DNA of 64,000 nt, from assembly GCA_965279295.1 (NCBI GenBank), contig CBDIHQ010000012.1. One strand, 5' to 3'. The notes under the pieces were generated by a model that saw nothing but the letters and a program-made list of their open reading frames with translations, did no database searches and was not told the DNA's origin. Positions 7,431 through 15,862 of this stretch are shown here, one piece after another. This DNA comes from Aquabacter sp965279295 (GTDB lineage: Bacteria; Pseudomonadota; Alphaproteobacteria; Rhizobiales; Xanthobacteraceae). The position numbers were made by a program, and so were the translations under genes. Every line of letters starts with the position of its first letter. Position 1 is the stretch's first letter.

Positions 7431-8864
7431 TCAGAGGCCCGCCTGGGAGACGAACTTCGGGTTGAGATAGGCTTCGATGGCTTCCGAGCCGCCCTCGGAG
7501 CCGTAGCCGGAATCCCGCACGCCGCCGAACGGCACTTCGGGCAGCGCGAGGCCGAGGTGGTTGATGGTCATCATGCCGGCTTCCACCGAGGCGGCGATGG
7601 CGTTCGCCGTCTTGGCCGAACGGGTATAGGCGTAGGAGGCGAGCCCGTAGGGCAGGCGGTTGGCCTCGCTCACCGCTTCGTCGAAGTCGGCGAAGGGAAA
7701 GATCATCGCGAGCGGGCCGAACGGCTCCTCGTTCATCATGCGCATGTCGCGGGAGACGCCGGTGACGACGGTGGGCTCGAAGAAATAGCCCTTGTTGCCG
7801 ATCCGCGCGCCGCCGGTCTTCACTTCGGCGCCCTTCTGCCGCGCGTCGGCGAGCAGAGCTTCCATGGCGGGGATGCGGCGCTCGTTGGCCAGCGGGCCCA
7901 TGTTGATGCCGTCCTCAAGGCCGTTGCCGACCTTCACCGTCTTGGCATAGGCGACGAAGCGATCCACGAACTGGTCATAGGCCTTCTCCTGCACCATGAA
8001 GCGGGTGGGGGAGACGCACACCTGACCGGCATTGCGGAACTTGGCGGCGGCGATCTGCTTGGCGGCCATGTCGATGTCGGCGTCGTCGAACACGATCACC
8101 GGGGAGTGCCCGCCCAGTTCCATGGTGGCGCGCTTCATGTGGAGGCCGGCCAGGGCGGCCAGCTTCTTGCCCACCGGGGTGGAGCCGGTGAACGTCACCT
8201 TGCGGATCACGGGATGGGGGATGAGATATTCGCTGATCTCTGCGGGGACGCCGTAGACCAGGCCGATCACGCCGGCCGGAACGCCCGCGTCGAGGAAGGC
8301 GCGGATCAGTTCGGCGGGGGAAGAGGGGGTCTCTTCCGGCGCCTTAACGATGATCGAGCAGCCGGCGGCAAGCGCCGCCGACAGCTTGCGCACCACCTGG
8401 TTGATCGGGAAGTTCCAGGGGGTGAAGGCGGCGACCGGGCCGACCGGCTCCTTGATCACCAGCTGATAAATGCCCGGAGCCCGCGCTGGCACGACGCGGC
8501 CGTAGGCGCGCTGCGCCTCCCCGGCGAACCAGTCGATGATGTCAGCGGCGGCGAGCGTTTCCATCTTCGCTTCGCCGACCGGCTTACCCTGTTCGAGGGT
8601 CATGAGGGGCGCGATGTCGGCTGCGCGCGCGCGCACCAACTCGGCGGCCTTGCGCATCACCTTCGCGCGGTCATAGGCGGAGACCTTCGACCAGAGCTTG
8701 AAGCCCTTGGCGGCGGCGTCCAGCGCCTCGTCGAGGTCGGCGCGGGAGGCGTACGCGACGGTGCCGATCACTTCTTCTGTGGCGGGGTTGAGCACGGGGA
8801 TGGTCCTTCCCCCCTCGGCATCGCGCCACTGGCCATTGATGTGGAGCTGAACGTCGCGATACAT
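7431..8864 (-). CDS. gabD: NAD(P)-dependent aldehyde dehydrogenase, succinate-semialdehyde type
   Basis: This enzyme oxidises an aldehyde, most likely succinate semialdehyde to succinate in GABA or related catabolism. The 477-aa protein has the family landmarks: FTPWNFP with Asn151, FTGSTPVG, TMELGGHSP with general base Glu249, and GQVC with nucleophile Cys283. Overall it resembles the SSADH subfamily (NRLPYGLASYAYTRS, FGGVRDSGYGSEGG). ATG 8864 has GGAGG 5 nt upstream; an open upstream extension runs antisense to the exonuclease gene and was discarded. The exact substrate is not proven by sequence. Confidence 0.85.
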   Translation of the reverse strand: MYRDVQLHINGQWRDAEGGRTIPVLNPATEEVIGTVAYASRADLDEALDAAAKGFKLWSKVSAYDRAKVMRKAAELVRARAADIAPLMTLEQGKPVGEAKMETLAAADIIDWFAGEAQRAYGRVVPARAPGIYQLVIKEPVGPVAAFTPWNFPINQVVRKLSAALAAGCSIIVKAPEETPSSPAELIRAFLDAGVPAGVIGLVYGVPAEISEYLIPHPVIRKVTFTGSTPVGKKLAALAGLHMKRATMELGGHSPVIVFDDADIDMAAKQIAAAKFRNAGQVCVSPTRFMVQEKAYDQFVDRFVAYAKTVKVGNGLEDGINMGPLANERRIPAMEALLADARQKGAEVKTGGARIGNKGYFFEPTVVTGVSRDMRMMNEEPFGPLAMIFPFADFDEAVSEANRLPYGLASYAYTRSAKTANAIAASVEAGMMTINHLGLALPEVPFGGVRDSGYGSEGGSEAIEAYLNPKFVSQAGL

Positions 8865-9015
8865 GGGAGCCTCCCTCGCTCGAAAATTGCTGCGTGTTAT
8901 CGCGGGGGAACTTGCCGGTGGCAAGGTTGATCTGGTCATGGCCGCAGGTCGGTATCGACGCGTCGCGCATGGCTGCGCCCTAGGTCGGAACTCCTCACTA
9001 CCCCCGCTACCCCCT

Positions 9016-9069
9016 CGACCTTGGCCCCCCGACTTGGCCCCCCGACTTGGGCCCTCGACCTTGGACCGA
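9016..9069. repeat. Imperfect 13-bp tandem repeat
   Basis: About four imperfect units of the form cgacttggccccc lie head to tail just upstream of the exonuclease III gene, followed by related ttggcccttgg sequence. No function is evident; the tract could vary in copy number and alter spacing to the start of the next gene. Confidence 0.6.
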
Positions 9070-9093
9070 ACCGTTCTTCCTTGGCCCTTGGCC

Positions 9094-9969
9094 ATGGGCG
9101 CGTTAAGTCTGCCGTCTCTCCCGTCGCATGGTGTCGCCTTGCCCCAAAGCCTGACCGTCTGCACCTGGAACATCAATTCCATCCGCATCCGCCTGGACAT
9201 CGTGCGCGAGGCGATCGAGCGGCTGAAGCCGGACGTGCTCTGCCTGCAAGAGACCAAGTGCCAGGACGACAAATTTCCGCTCAAGGCGGTGCGTGACCTC
9301 GGCTTTCCCCATATTGCGCTGAACGGGCAGAAGGGCTGGCACGGCGTCGCCACCTTTTCCAAGCGGCCGTTCGAGGCCATCGACAAGCACGAATTCTGTG
9401 GTAAGGGCGATGCGCGGCATGTCGCGATCACGCTCGGCAAGGCGGCTGGCCTCTCCAAGCCATTCACGGTGCACAATTTCTATGTGCCGGCCGGCGGAGA
9501 TATTCCCGACCCGGAGCTGAACCCCAAGTTTGCCCACAAGCTCGCCTTCCTTGACGAACTGATCGACTGGCCGACGCTGCCGGAACAGGCGCGCGATCCC
9601 GATGCGCACGCGGTGCTGGTGGGCGACCTCAATATCGCCCCGCTGGAAACCGATGTCTGGGGCCACAAGCAGCTTCTCGGCGTGGTCAGCCATACCCCGG
9701 TCGAAGTGGAGCGCATGACACGCTTTCAGGCGGCGGGCCCCTGGGTGGATGTGATGCGCAAATTCGTGCCGCCAGAGGAAAAGCTGTTCACCTGGTGGAG
9801 CTACCGCTCGCCGGACTGGACAGCCAACGACCGGGGCCGCCGGCTCGACCATGTGTGGACCAGCGCGTCGCTCGCCCCCCACGCCCGCGCCATGACCGTG
9901 CTGCGCGAGGCGCGCAGCTGGGCGCGCCCGTCCGACCATGTGCCGGTGGCGGTGACGTTCGAGGTCTGA
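9094..9969 (+). CDS. xth: Exodeoxyribonuclease III (AP endonuclease)
   Basis: This is an exonuclease III/AP endonuclease of the endonuclease-exonuclease-phosphatase fold, for repair of abasic sites in the cytoplasm. Visible motifs are TWNINSIRIR, LQETKCQD with the metal-binding Glu, Y-V-P-x-G, VGDLNIAPLETDVW and the C-terminal RLDHVW and SDHVPV with the catalytic His. The start is uncertain. ATG 9094 has no clear ribosome binding site, and a TTG at 9139 (giving a protein starting PQSLTVCTWNIN) fits family N-termini better. It converges with the cNMP-binding gene only 18 bp downstream. Confidence 0.9.
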   Translation: MGALSLPSLPSHGVALPQSLTVCTWNINSIRIRLDIVREAIERLKPDVLCLQETKCQDDKFPLKAVRDLGFPHIALNGQKGWHGVATFSKRPFEAIDKHEFCGKGDARHVAITLGKAAGLSKPFTVHNFYVPAGGDIPDPELNPKFAHKLAFLDELIDWPTLPEQARDPDAHAVLVGDLNIAPLETDVWGHKQLLGVVSHTPVEVERMTRFQAAGPWVDVMRKFVPPEEKLFTWWSYRSPDWTANDRGRRLDHVWTSASLAPHARAMTVLREARSWARPSDHVPVAVTFEV

Positions 9970-9987
9970 GGGAAGATCCGGAAGGCG

Positions 9988-10473
9988 CTATTTCTTGCGC
10001 AGGCGCGGCTTCGGCGGGGTTTCCAACTGGTCCTGGCGCAGGGTGTCGAGGGCGGAGAGGGTTTCCTCCAGCCGCTTCGCGAACCGGTCGCGCAGGATGA
10101 CGGCGGCGTCCGGAAAACCTTCCAGCATGCGCAGGAAGGTGGTGCGCGGAATGCGCATCAGCCGTGTGCCCTCCAGCGCGCGGGCGGTGGCTGGGCGCGG
10201 CACCTGGATCAGCAGGGCGAGTTCACCCACCAGTGCGCCGGGCAGAATTTCGCTCAGCTTGCGGCGCCGTCCGGGCTGCTCCTGGACGAGTTCGATGCGC
10301 CCGGACAGCAGGACATAGCCGGCATCCGATGCCTCGCCGGCGCGGAACAGCACCTCTCCCGCCTTGAGCTGCCGCTCCTCGGCGCTGATGGCGAGAATGC
10401 GCAAGGCCTCGGGCGCCAGGACCTCGAAGGTCGGGACGCCCTGTAGCGTGGCGACATCCTGCTCGACGCTCAC
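9988..10473 (-). CDS. Cyclic-nucleotide-binding domain protein without DNA-binding domain
   Basis: The 161-aa protein is essentially one Crp-like cyclic-nucleotide-binding beta-roll (about residues 15-125). It includes LKAGEVLFRAGEASDAGYVLLSGRIEL and PGALVGELALLIQVPRPATARA, the phosphate-binding cassette region. There is no helix-turn-helix after it, only a short basic tail (PKPRLRKK). It starts 28 bp after the response-regulator gene on the same strand, so the two are probably co-transcribed and may act together. Whether it binds cAMP, c-di-GMP or no nucleotide cannot be told. Confidence 0.85.
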   Translation of the reverse strand: MSVEQDVATLQGVPTFEVLAPEALRILAISAEERQLKAGEVLFRAGEASDAGYVLLSGRIELVQEQPGRRRKLSEILPGALVGELALLIQVPRPATARALEGTRLMRIPRTTFLRMLEGFPDAAVILRDRFAKRLEETLSALDTLRQDQLETPPKPRLRKK

Positions 10474-10501
10474 TGTGGAAAGCTCCCTGAGGGCGCGGCG
10501 C

Positions 10502-11188
10502 TCACGGAACGAGCTTGTAGCCGCCGGCCTGGGTGGCCAGCAGTGTCGGGGCGGAAGGATCGGGCTCGATCTTCTGCCGCAGGCGATAAATGTGAGTTTC
10601 CAGCGTGTGGGTGGTCACGCCGGAATTGTAGCCCCACACTTCCTGAAGCAGGGTCTCGCGCGCCACCGGCGTTTTTCCCGCGCGATAGAGATAGCGCAGG
10701 ATCGCTGTTTCCTTCTCGGTGAGACGGATCTTGGAGCCGCGCTCCGTCACCAGCATCTTGGCGCCGGGGCGGAAGCTGTAGGGGCCGATGGCGAAAACCG
10801 CGTCCTCGCTCGCCTCGTGGCTGCGCATCTGGGCGCGCAGGCGGGCGAGCAGAACGGCGAAGCGAAACGGCTTCACCACATAGTCATTGGCACCGGCCTC
10901 AAGCCCGAGGATGGTGTCGTTGTCGGTATCGTGCGCGGTGAGCATGATGACGGGGGCCTTGAAGCCGTTGGCGCGCATCATACGCACCCCGTCCCGCCCG
11001 TCCATGTCGGGGAGCCCGACGTCCATGATGACAAGATCGATCACGCCGTTTTTCGCGGCATTCACGGCATCCTGGGCGGTTCCCACCGGCACAGGTTCGA
11101 ATTCATCCTGCAACGCAAGCTGCTCGACCAGTGCGTCGCGCAGTTCCGGGTCGTCCTCGACCACCAGGATTTTCCACGCATTGGCCAT
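10502..11188 (-). CDS. OmpR-family response regulator (orphan)
   Basis: This is a two-component transcription factor. The 228-aa protein has a receiver domain with acidic pocket EDD at 11-13, phosphoacceptor Asp56 (IMDVGLP), Thr in LTAHD and Lys in VVKPF, then an OmpR/PhoB winged helix in its C-terminal half (LTEKETAILRYLYR, VWGYNSGVTTHTLETHIYRL). ATG 11188 has GGAGG 5 nt upstream. No histidine kinase gene is nearby, so its partner is unknown. The neighbouring cNMP-binding gene suggests a shared signalling role, which is inference. Confidence 0.92.
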   Translation of the reverse strand: MANAWKILVVEDDPELRDALVEQLALQDEFEPVPVGTAQDAVNAAKNGVIDLVIMDVGLPDMDGRDGVRMMRANGFKAPVIMLTAHDTDNDTILGLEAGANDYVVKPFRFAVLLARLRAQMRSHEASEDAVFAIGPYSFRPGAKMLVTERGSKIRLTEKETAILRYLYRAGKTPVARETLLQEVWGYNSGVTTHTLETHIYRLRQKIEPDPSAPTLLATQAGGYKLVP

Positions 11189-11316
11189 CAAAACCTCCGT
11201 AGCCCTTGCGGGCACGCGAATCGCGCATGTACAGCATGCCACTGTAATGGTGCAAATTTTCTCGATAATTTCACCTGGGAACGGTGCTCAGGTGCGGATT
11301 CGTGAGGCAGACTTCT

Positions 11317-11841
11317 GTGGGGATCGCTGAAATACGCGTCAGAGGGCTTCCGGGGCCCCCTCACCGGGGCGTGCTCACGGTCGGCGGACGCGCTTTTCCG
11401 GTCGCCCTGGGGCGCGGGGGAATAGGGTTTGACAAGCGCGAGGGCGATGGCCGGACCCCTGCGGGGACCTGGCGTATCCTGCGCGTGCTCTATCGTTCCG
11501 ATCATGGGGCCCGTCCCGTCTCGCGCCTGCCGGCCCATCCCATAAGCCGCCTTGACGGCTGGTGCGACGACCCCGCCGATCGCCGCTACAATCAACCCGT
11601 CACCCTGCCGATGATCGCGTCACACGAGAAGATGCGCCGCGACGACAACTTATACGATCTTGTTCTGGTGCTGGATCACAATACCCGCCCGCGGGTGAAG
11701 GGGCGGGGCTCTGCGGTCTTCATCCACATCGCCCGCGCCGGCCTCAAGCCGACCGAGGGCTGCGTCGCGATGCCCGCAGTCGAACTCCGCCGGCTGGTGG
11801 CGCGGCTGCGGCCCGGGGCACGGATCATCATCTCCCCGTGA
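11317..11841 (+). CDS. Small L,D-transpeptidase (YkuD) domain protein
   Basis: The 174-aa protein is a compact YkuD-fold protein of the periplasmic type that forms or exchanges 3-3 crosslinks in peptidoglycan. The catalytic signature is visible as FIHIARAGLKPTEGC near the C-terminus (His, then Gly-Cys). No clear signal peptide is seen with this start. I chose GTG 11317 (GAGG 9 nt upstream) over a GTG at 11284; both are uncertain. It is transcribed divergently from the response-regulator gene. Confidence 0.75.
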   Translation: MGIAEIRVRGLPGPPHRGVLTVGGRAFPVALGRGGIGFDKREGDGRTPAGTWRILRVLYRSDHGARPVSRLPAHPISRLDGWCDDPADRRYNQPVTLPMIASHEKMRRDDNLYDLVLVLDHNTRPRVKGRGSAVFIHIARAGLKPTEGCVAMPAVELRRLVARLRPGARIIISP

Positions 11842-11929
11842 GGCGTTGCGTTTCATTCGAGCGGTTCCAATGTTATAGCTTGCAGCTCCCGGGCACCCCG
11901 TCGCGCGGATTTTCGGCGCTGGGGAAGAC

Positions 11930-11941
11930 AATTGATCAATT
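11930..11941. promoter_or_regulatory. Perfect 12-bp palindrome upstream of lutA
   Basis: AATTGATCAATT is a perfect palindrome in an AT-rich patch about 55 bp upstream of the lutA start, in otherwise GC-rich DNA. Position and symmetry suggest an operator for the lut operon, for example for a GntR-type lactate regulator not present here. Confidence 0.4.
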
Positions 11942-11996
11942 ACTCAATAAGCTGTCCCGGACCCGCCAAAGGCACTCGGAAGAAGATCCAAGCGCG

Positions 11997-12785
11997 ATGC
12001 CCCACTCCCCTCTTAAGCGGCCGCCGGTGGTCGGACTGTTCGTCACCTGCCTCGTGGACACCATTCGCCCGAGCATCGGTTTCGCCGCGGCCAAGCTGAT
12101 CGAGGATGCGGGGTGCGAGGTGGACGTGCCGCGCCAGACCTGCTGCGGGCAACCCGCCTTCAACACCGGGGATCGCGTGACCACGCGGGCGCTGGCCGAG
12201 CAGACCATCGCGGCTTTTGAGACTTTCGACTATGTGGTCGTGCCCTCCGGCTCCTGCGCCGGCATGATCAAGGCGCATTACCCCGAGCTGTTCGTCGGCG
12301 AACCGGACTGGATGCCGCGCGTCGACCGGTTCTGCGCCAAGGTGTTCGAGTTGGTCTCCTTCCTGGTGGACGTGCGCGGCATGGCCGGGGTGAACGCCGC
12401 CTATGAGGGCACCGTCACCTATCACGACAGTTGCTCTGGCCTGCGCGAACTCGGCGTGAAGGCGCAGCCGCGCACGCTCCTGCGCTCGGTCGAGGGGCTC
12501 GACCTGAAGGAAATGGCCGATCCGGACGTGTGCTGCGGCTTCGGCGGGACCTTCTGCGTGAAATACCCTGACATCTCCAATGCCATCGTCGAGAAGAAGG
12601 TGGCAAACATCGTCGCGACCGGCGCCGACACGCTGCTGGCGGGTGATCTCGGGTGCCTCATGAACATGGCCGGCAAGCTCCAGCGCATGGGCCGCCCGGT
12701 GGCGGTGCGCCATGTGGCGGAAGTGCTCGCCGGTCAGGGCGGCGACCCCGCCATCGGCCAGGCGCGCGGGAGGGCGGGCACATGA
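11997..12785 (+). CDS. lutA: L-lactate utilisation protein LutA (CCG-domain Fe-S oxidoreductase)
   Basis: LutA is one of three subunits of the LutABC iron-sulfur L-lactate oxidase. The 262-aa protein has two cysteine-rich CCG domains: the first carries RQTCCGQPAFNTG and SGSCAGM, the second HDSCSGLRELG and CCGFGGTFCVK. These motifs bind Fe-S clusters in heterodisulfide-reductase-like proteins. ATG 11997 starts the conserved region. Its stop overlaps the lutB start as ATGA, so translation is coupled. Confidence 0.92.
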   Translation: MPHSPLKRPPVVGLFVTCLVDTIRPSIGFAAAKLIEDAGCEVDVPRQTCCGQPAFNTGDRVTTRALAEQTIAAFETFDYVVVPSGSCAGMIKAHYPELFVGEPDWMPRVDRFCAKVFELVSFLVDVRGMAGVNAAYEGTVTYHDSCSGLRELGVKAQPRTLLRSVEGLDLKEMADPDVCCGFGGTFCVKYPDISNAIVEKKVANIVATGADTLLAGDLGCLMNMAGKLQRMGRPVAVRHVAEVLAGQGGDPAIGQARGRAGT

Positions 12786-14230
12786 GCGTCCACATCACCA
12801 CGCCGGATTTCAAGGAAAACGCCAGGAAGGCGATGGCCGACACGTCGCTCCAGGCGGCGCTGTCCAAGGTCGGCCCCGGCTTCATCGGCCGCCGCGCCGC
12901 CGCCGTCGCCCTGCTGCCGGAGTTCGATGCCCTGCGCGACAGCGCGCGGGACATCAAGAACCACACGCTGGCGCACCTCGATCTCTATCTCGAACGTTTC
13001 GAGGACAATGTCCGCGCCGCCGGCGGGCATGTGCATTTCGCCGTGGATGCAGCTGAAGCGCGGGACATCGTGACCCGCATCTGCCGCGATCTCGGCGCGA
13101 AGACCGTCACCAAGGGCAAGAGCATGGTCTCCGAGGAGATCGGCCTCAACGACCATCTGGAAGCCTGCGGCATCGAGCCGATTGAGACCGATCTCGGCGA
13201 ATATCTCATCCAGATCCGGGGCGAGGCGCCCTCCCACATCATCGCTCCCGCCATCCACCTCAGCAAAGAGCAGGTGGAGCAGGACTTCCGCCGGGTGCAC
13301 ACCCACCTGCCGGCGGAGCGCAACCTCTCCGAACCCACCGCGCTCCTGGCCGAGGCGCGCGGCGAACTGCGCCAGCGTTTCCTGGTGGCGGACGTGGGCA
13401 TCACCGGCGCCAACTTCCTGGTGGCTGAAACCGGCACCTCGATCATCGTCACCAATGAGGGCAACGGCGACCTGACGCAGACCCTGCCGAAGGCGCATAT
13501 CGTGCTGGCCTCGCTGGAAAAGCTGGTGCCGACGCTGGAGGATGTCAGCCAGCTCATTCGCGTGCTGGCGCGCTCGGCCACCGGGCAGGAACTGAGCGTC
13601 TACACCACCTTCTCCACCGGCCCGCGCCGCCCGGCGGATGTGGACGGGCCCGGCGAATATCATGTGGTGATCCTCGACAACGGCCGCTCCGGCATGCTGG
13701 CCGGGCAGATGCGCGAGATGCTCCGCTGCATCCGCTGCGGCGCCTGCATGAACCATTGCCCGATCTATCATGCGGTCGGCGGCCACGCGTATGGCTGGGT
13801 CTATCCCGGCCCCATGGGCGCGGTACTCACGCCCTCGATCGTCGGCATCGAGAAGGGCGCGAACCTGCCCAATGCCTCCACCTTCTGCGGCCGCTGCGAG
13901 GAGGTGTGCCCGGTGCGCATCCCGCTGCCCAAGCTGATGCGGCATTGGCGCGAGAAGGAATTCGAGCGCCACCTGACGCCGGCGCCGCAACGCTACGGCA
14001 TCGCCATCTGGGGGTTCTTCGCCAAGCGCGGCTGGCTGTATCGCCCGTTGACGCGCCTCGCCATGGCGGGCCTGTCGCTGCTAGGGCGGGCGAAGGGGCG
14101 GTTCTCCGCGCTGCCGCTCGCCGGCGGATGGACCAATTCCAGGGATTTCCCCGCGCCGCAGGGCGATACGTTCCAGGCGCAATGGCACGCGCGCAAGGCG
14201 ACACGCACCAAGGGAGGGACCGCGCGATGA
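12782..14230 (+). CDS. lutB: L-lactate utilisation Fe-S protein LutB
   Basis: LutB is the large iron-sulfur subunit of LutABC, which oxidises L-lactate to pyruvate. The 482-aa protein has an N-terminal LUD domain (KTVTKGKSMVSEEIGLN, VGITGANFLVAETGT) and then two 4Fe-4S motifs, C-x2-C-x2-C-x3-C in CIRCGACMNHCPIY and C-x2-C-x3-C in CGRCEEVCPVRIP. The length is normal. It overlaps lutA and lutC by four bases each. Confidence 0.93.
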   Translation: MSVHITTPDFKENARKAMADTSLQAALSKVGPGFIGRRAAAVALLPEFDALRDSARDIKNHTLAHLDLYLERFEDNVRAAGGHVHFAVDAAEARDIVTRICRDLGAKTVTKGKSMVSEEIGLNDHLEACGIEPIETDLGEYLIQIRGEAPSHIIAPAIHLSKEQVEQDFRRVHTHLPAERNLSEPTALLAEARGELRQRFLVADVGITGANFLVAETGTSIIVTNEGNGDLTQTLPKAHIVLASLEKLVPTLEDVSQLIRVLARSATGQELSVYTTFSTGPRRPADVDGPGEYHVVILDNGRSGMLAGQMREMLRCIRCGACMNHCPIYHAVGGHAYGWVYPGPMGAVLTPSIVGIEKGANLPNASTFCGRCEEVCPVRIPLPKLMRHWREKEFERHLTPAPQRYGIAIWGFFAKRGWLYRPLTRLAMAGLSLLGRAKGRFSALPLAGGWTNSRDFPAPQGDTFQAQWHARKATRTKGGTAR

Positions 14231-14907
14231 GTTCCCGCGACACGGTCTTCGCTTCGGTCCGGCGCGCGCTGGGCGTCACCAGCAAGGAGGCCCCGCGCCG
14301 GCAGGAGGTGGCCGACCGCATCGCCGGCCATCCGCGCGGCGTCATTCCCGCCCGTGCCGAACTGCCTCCGGCCGAGCGCCTCGTTTTGTTCAAGGACATG
14401 GTGCTGGCAGCCGCCGGCACCCTCGACCATCTGCCCGCCGCCGATGGCGTGCCGGCGGCGATCGCTGAATATCTGCGCGCCCGCAACCTGCCCATGACCA
14501 TCCTGCGCGGCGCCGATCCGCGCCTGTCCGCGCTGCCGTGGCATCTCCAGCCGACCCTGGACGTCTGGATCGGCGCCTCGGACGGGCACCAGCTCGCCGG
14601 CCTCTCCCATGCCTTCGCCGGCGTCGCGGAAACCGGCACCGTGGTCATGCTCTCCGGGCCGGACAATCCCTCGACGCTGAACCTTCTGCCGGACCATCAT
14701 CTGGTGGTGGTGCGGGCGCAGGACGTGACCGGCAATTACGAAGCCGTCTGGGAGCGGGTGCGGGCGCTGTACGGACCCGGCGTTATGCCCCGGACGGTGA
14801 ATTTAATCACCGGCCCCTCGCGCTCCGCCGATATCGAGCAGACCCTGCTGCTGGGCGCCCACGGGCCGCGCAGCCTGCATGTGCTGCTGGTGGGCGAGGC
14901 GGACTGA
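14227..14907 (+). CDS. lutC: Lactate utilisation protein LutC
   Basis: LutC is the third subunit of the lactate oxidase. The 226-aa protein has a single LUD (DUF162) domain, recognisable from GVAETGTVVMLSGPDNPSTL and the C-terminal GPSRSADIEQTLLLGAHGPR. It begins at an ATG overlapping the lutB stop. An apparent N-terminal extension in this frame overlaps lutB and is spurious. Confidence 0.92.
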   Translation: MSSRDTVFASVRRALGVTSKEAPRRQEVADRIAGHPRGVIPARAELPPAERLVLFKDMVLAAAGTLDHLPAADGVPAAIAEYLRARNLPMTILRGADPRLSALPWHLQPTLDVWIGASDGHQLAGLSHAFAGVAETGTVVMLSGPDNPSTLNLLPDHHLVVVRAQDVTGNYEAVWERVRALYGPGVMPRTVNLITGPSRSADIEQTLLLGAHGPRSLHVLLVGEAD

Positions 14908-14910
14908 AGC

Positions 14911-15537
14911 GTGCCGCTGCAGAACCGGGTCGATCCGTTCGGCGCGGTCCATGCGGTGGCGGCGCGCGGCCTGTTCATGGGCAATCGCGGCGGGCGGATT
15001 CACGATCCGGCCAGCCGCACTCTGACCGGGCGGTCCCATGCCTCCCGCCGCTGGATCTGCTGCGTCCTCGCATTTCGCGGGCGCCGCCGCATGGTGATGG
15101 GCAACAGCTACACCGAATTGTTCTTCCTCGATGAGGTGGTGGCGCTGGCGGCGGGCCACCGGCCCTGCTTTGAGTGCCGCCGCTCCGATGCCCGCGCCTT
15201 CGCCGCCGCCTGGGGCACCGCCGAAGCCGGGCCGCCACCGGGCGCCGATGCCATGGACCTGCGCCTCCATGCCGAGCGGATGGTGCCCCGGCCTGCACTC
15301 CGCCTCCCCGCCGCAAACCTTCCCCACGGTGCCGTTTATGCCGATGGTGCGGAGGCCTTCGCGCTCAGGGACGGGCGACGCCTGGCGTTCGCCATGTCCG
15401 GCTGGCGGGACGTAGGTCCCCGACCCGAAGGCGCGGTCGCTATCCTCACGCCGCCGTCGATCATGGCTGTTCTGCACGCGGGCTATCGACCCGTGTGGCA
15501 TCCAAGCGCGGATGCTGGGCCAAATCCGCCCCACTAA
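14911..15537 (+). CDS. Conserved hypothetical protein at the end of the lut operon
   Basis: I do not recognise a named function. The 208-aa product starts at GTG 14911, three bases after the lutC stop, so it is co-transcribed. It has a basic N-terminal half (ASRRWICCVLAFRGRRRMVM), a motif GHRPCFECRRSDA whose Cys-x2-Cys could bind metal, and a C-terminal AILTPPSIMAVLHAGYRPVWHPS segment ending with conserved-looking H and W residues. There is no signal peptide or clear membrane span. Co-transcription with lutABC suggests, but does not show, a link to lactate metabolism. Confidence 0.75.
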   Translation: MPLQNRVDPFGAVHAVAARGLFMGNRGGRIHDPASRTLTGRSHASRRWICCVLAFRGRRRMVMGNSYTELFFLDEVVALAAGHRPCFECRRSDARAFAAAWGTAEAGPPPGADAMDLRLHAERMVPRPALRLPAANLPHGAVYADGAEAFALRDGRRLAFAMSGWRDVGPRPEGAVAILTPPSIMAVLHAGYRPVWHPSADAGPNPPH

Positions 15538-15575
15538 GCGGCGGGTGCGGCTCGGGTTGCGAGAACCGCCCGAAA

Positions 15576-15690
15576 TTCCCGCTTGCGGGGGAGGGGTAGG
15601 GAGGGGGAATTTCTGAGAAATGGCCGGGTGCAGAGCGTCTTCTAAGGCTCCAGCCCCCTCCCCAGCCCTCCCCCGCCGCGGGAGCCCCGC
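15576..15690. repeat. Palindromic repeat family B, copy 1
   Basis: Inverted arms of the type cccgcttgcgggggaggg and ccctcccccgc(cgcg)ggag flank a central stretch with gagggggaatt and agccccctcccc. Related copies occur at 22826-22943 (inside the 5-oxoprolinase gene) and 27334-27454. This copy follows the lut operon. Confidence 0.8.
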
Positions 15691-15731
15691 GAAAGGGATC
15701 TCGCAAACTCCCGCGGTTCGTTAAGTGCAGA

Positions 15732-15862
15732 GGTCGGGCTGTTTTACCTCTCCCCGAGGGGGAGAGGTCGGCTGCGAAGCTGCCGGGTGAGGGGGCTCGG
15801 ACATCTCAGGACTGGAAAGGGTTGCCCCCCTCACCCCAACCCTCTCCCCGTCGGGGAGAGGG
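15732..15862. repeat. Palindromic repeat family A, copy 3
   Basis: This is a third near-identical copy of the two-hairpin element (cctctccccgagggggagag and ccctctccccgtcggggaga). It stands beside a family B copy downstream of the lut operon. Confidence 0.85.

Noticed and set aside
9103..9939. Long open frame antisense to the exonuclease gene
   Set aside because: It is a shadow caused by high GC at third positions. The sense strand carries clear exonuclease III motifs.
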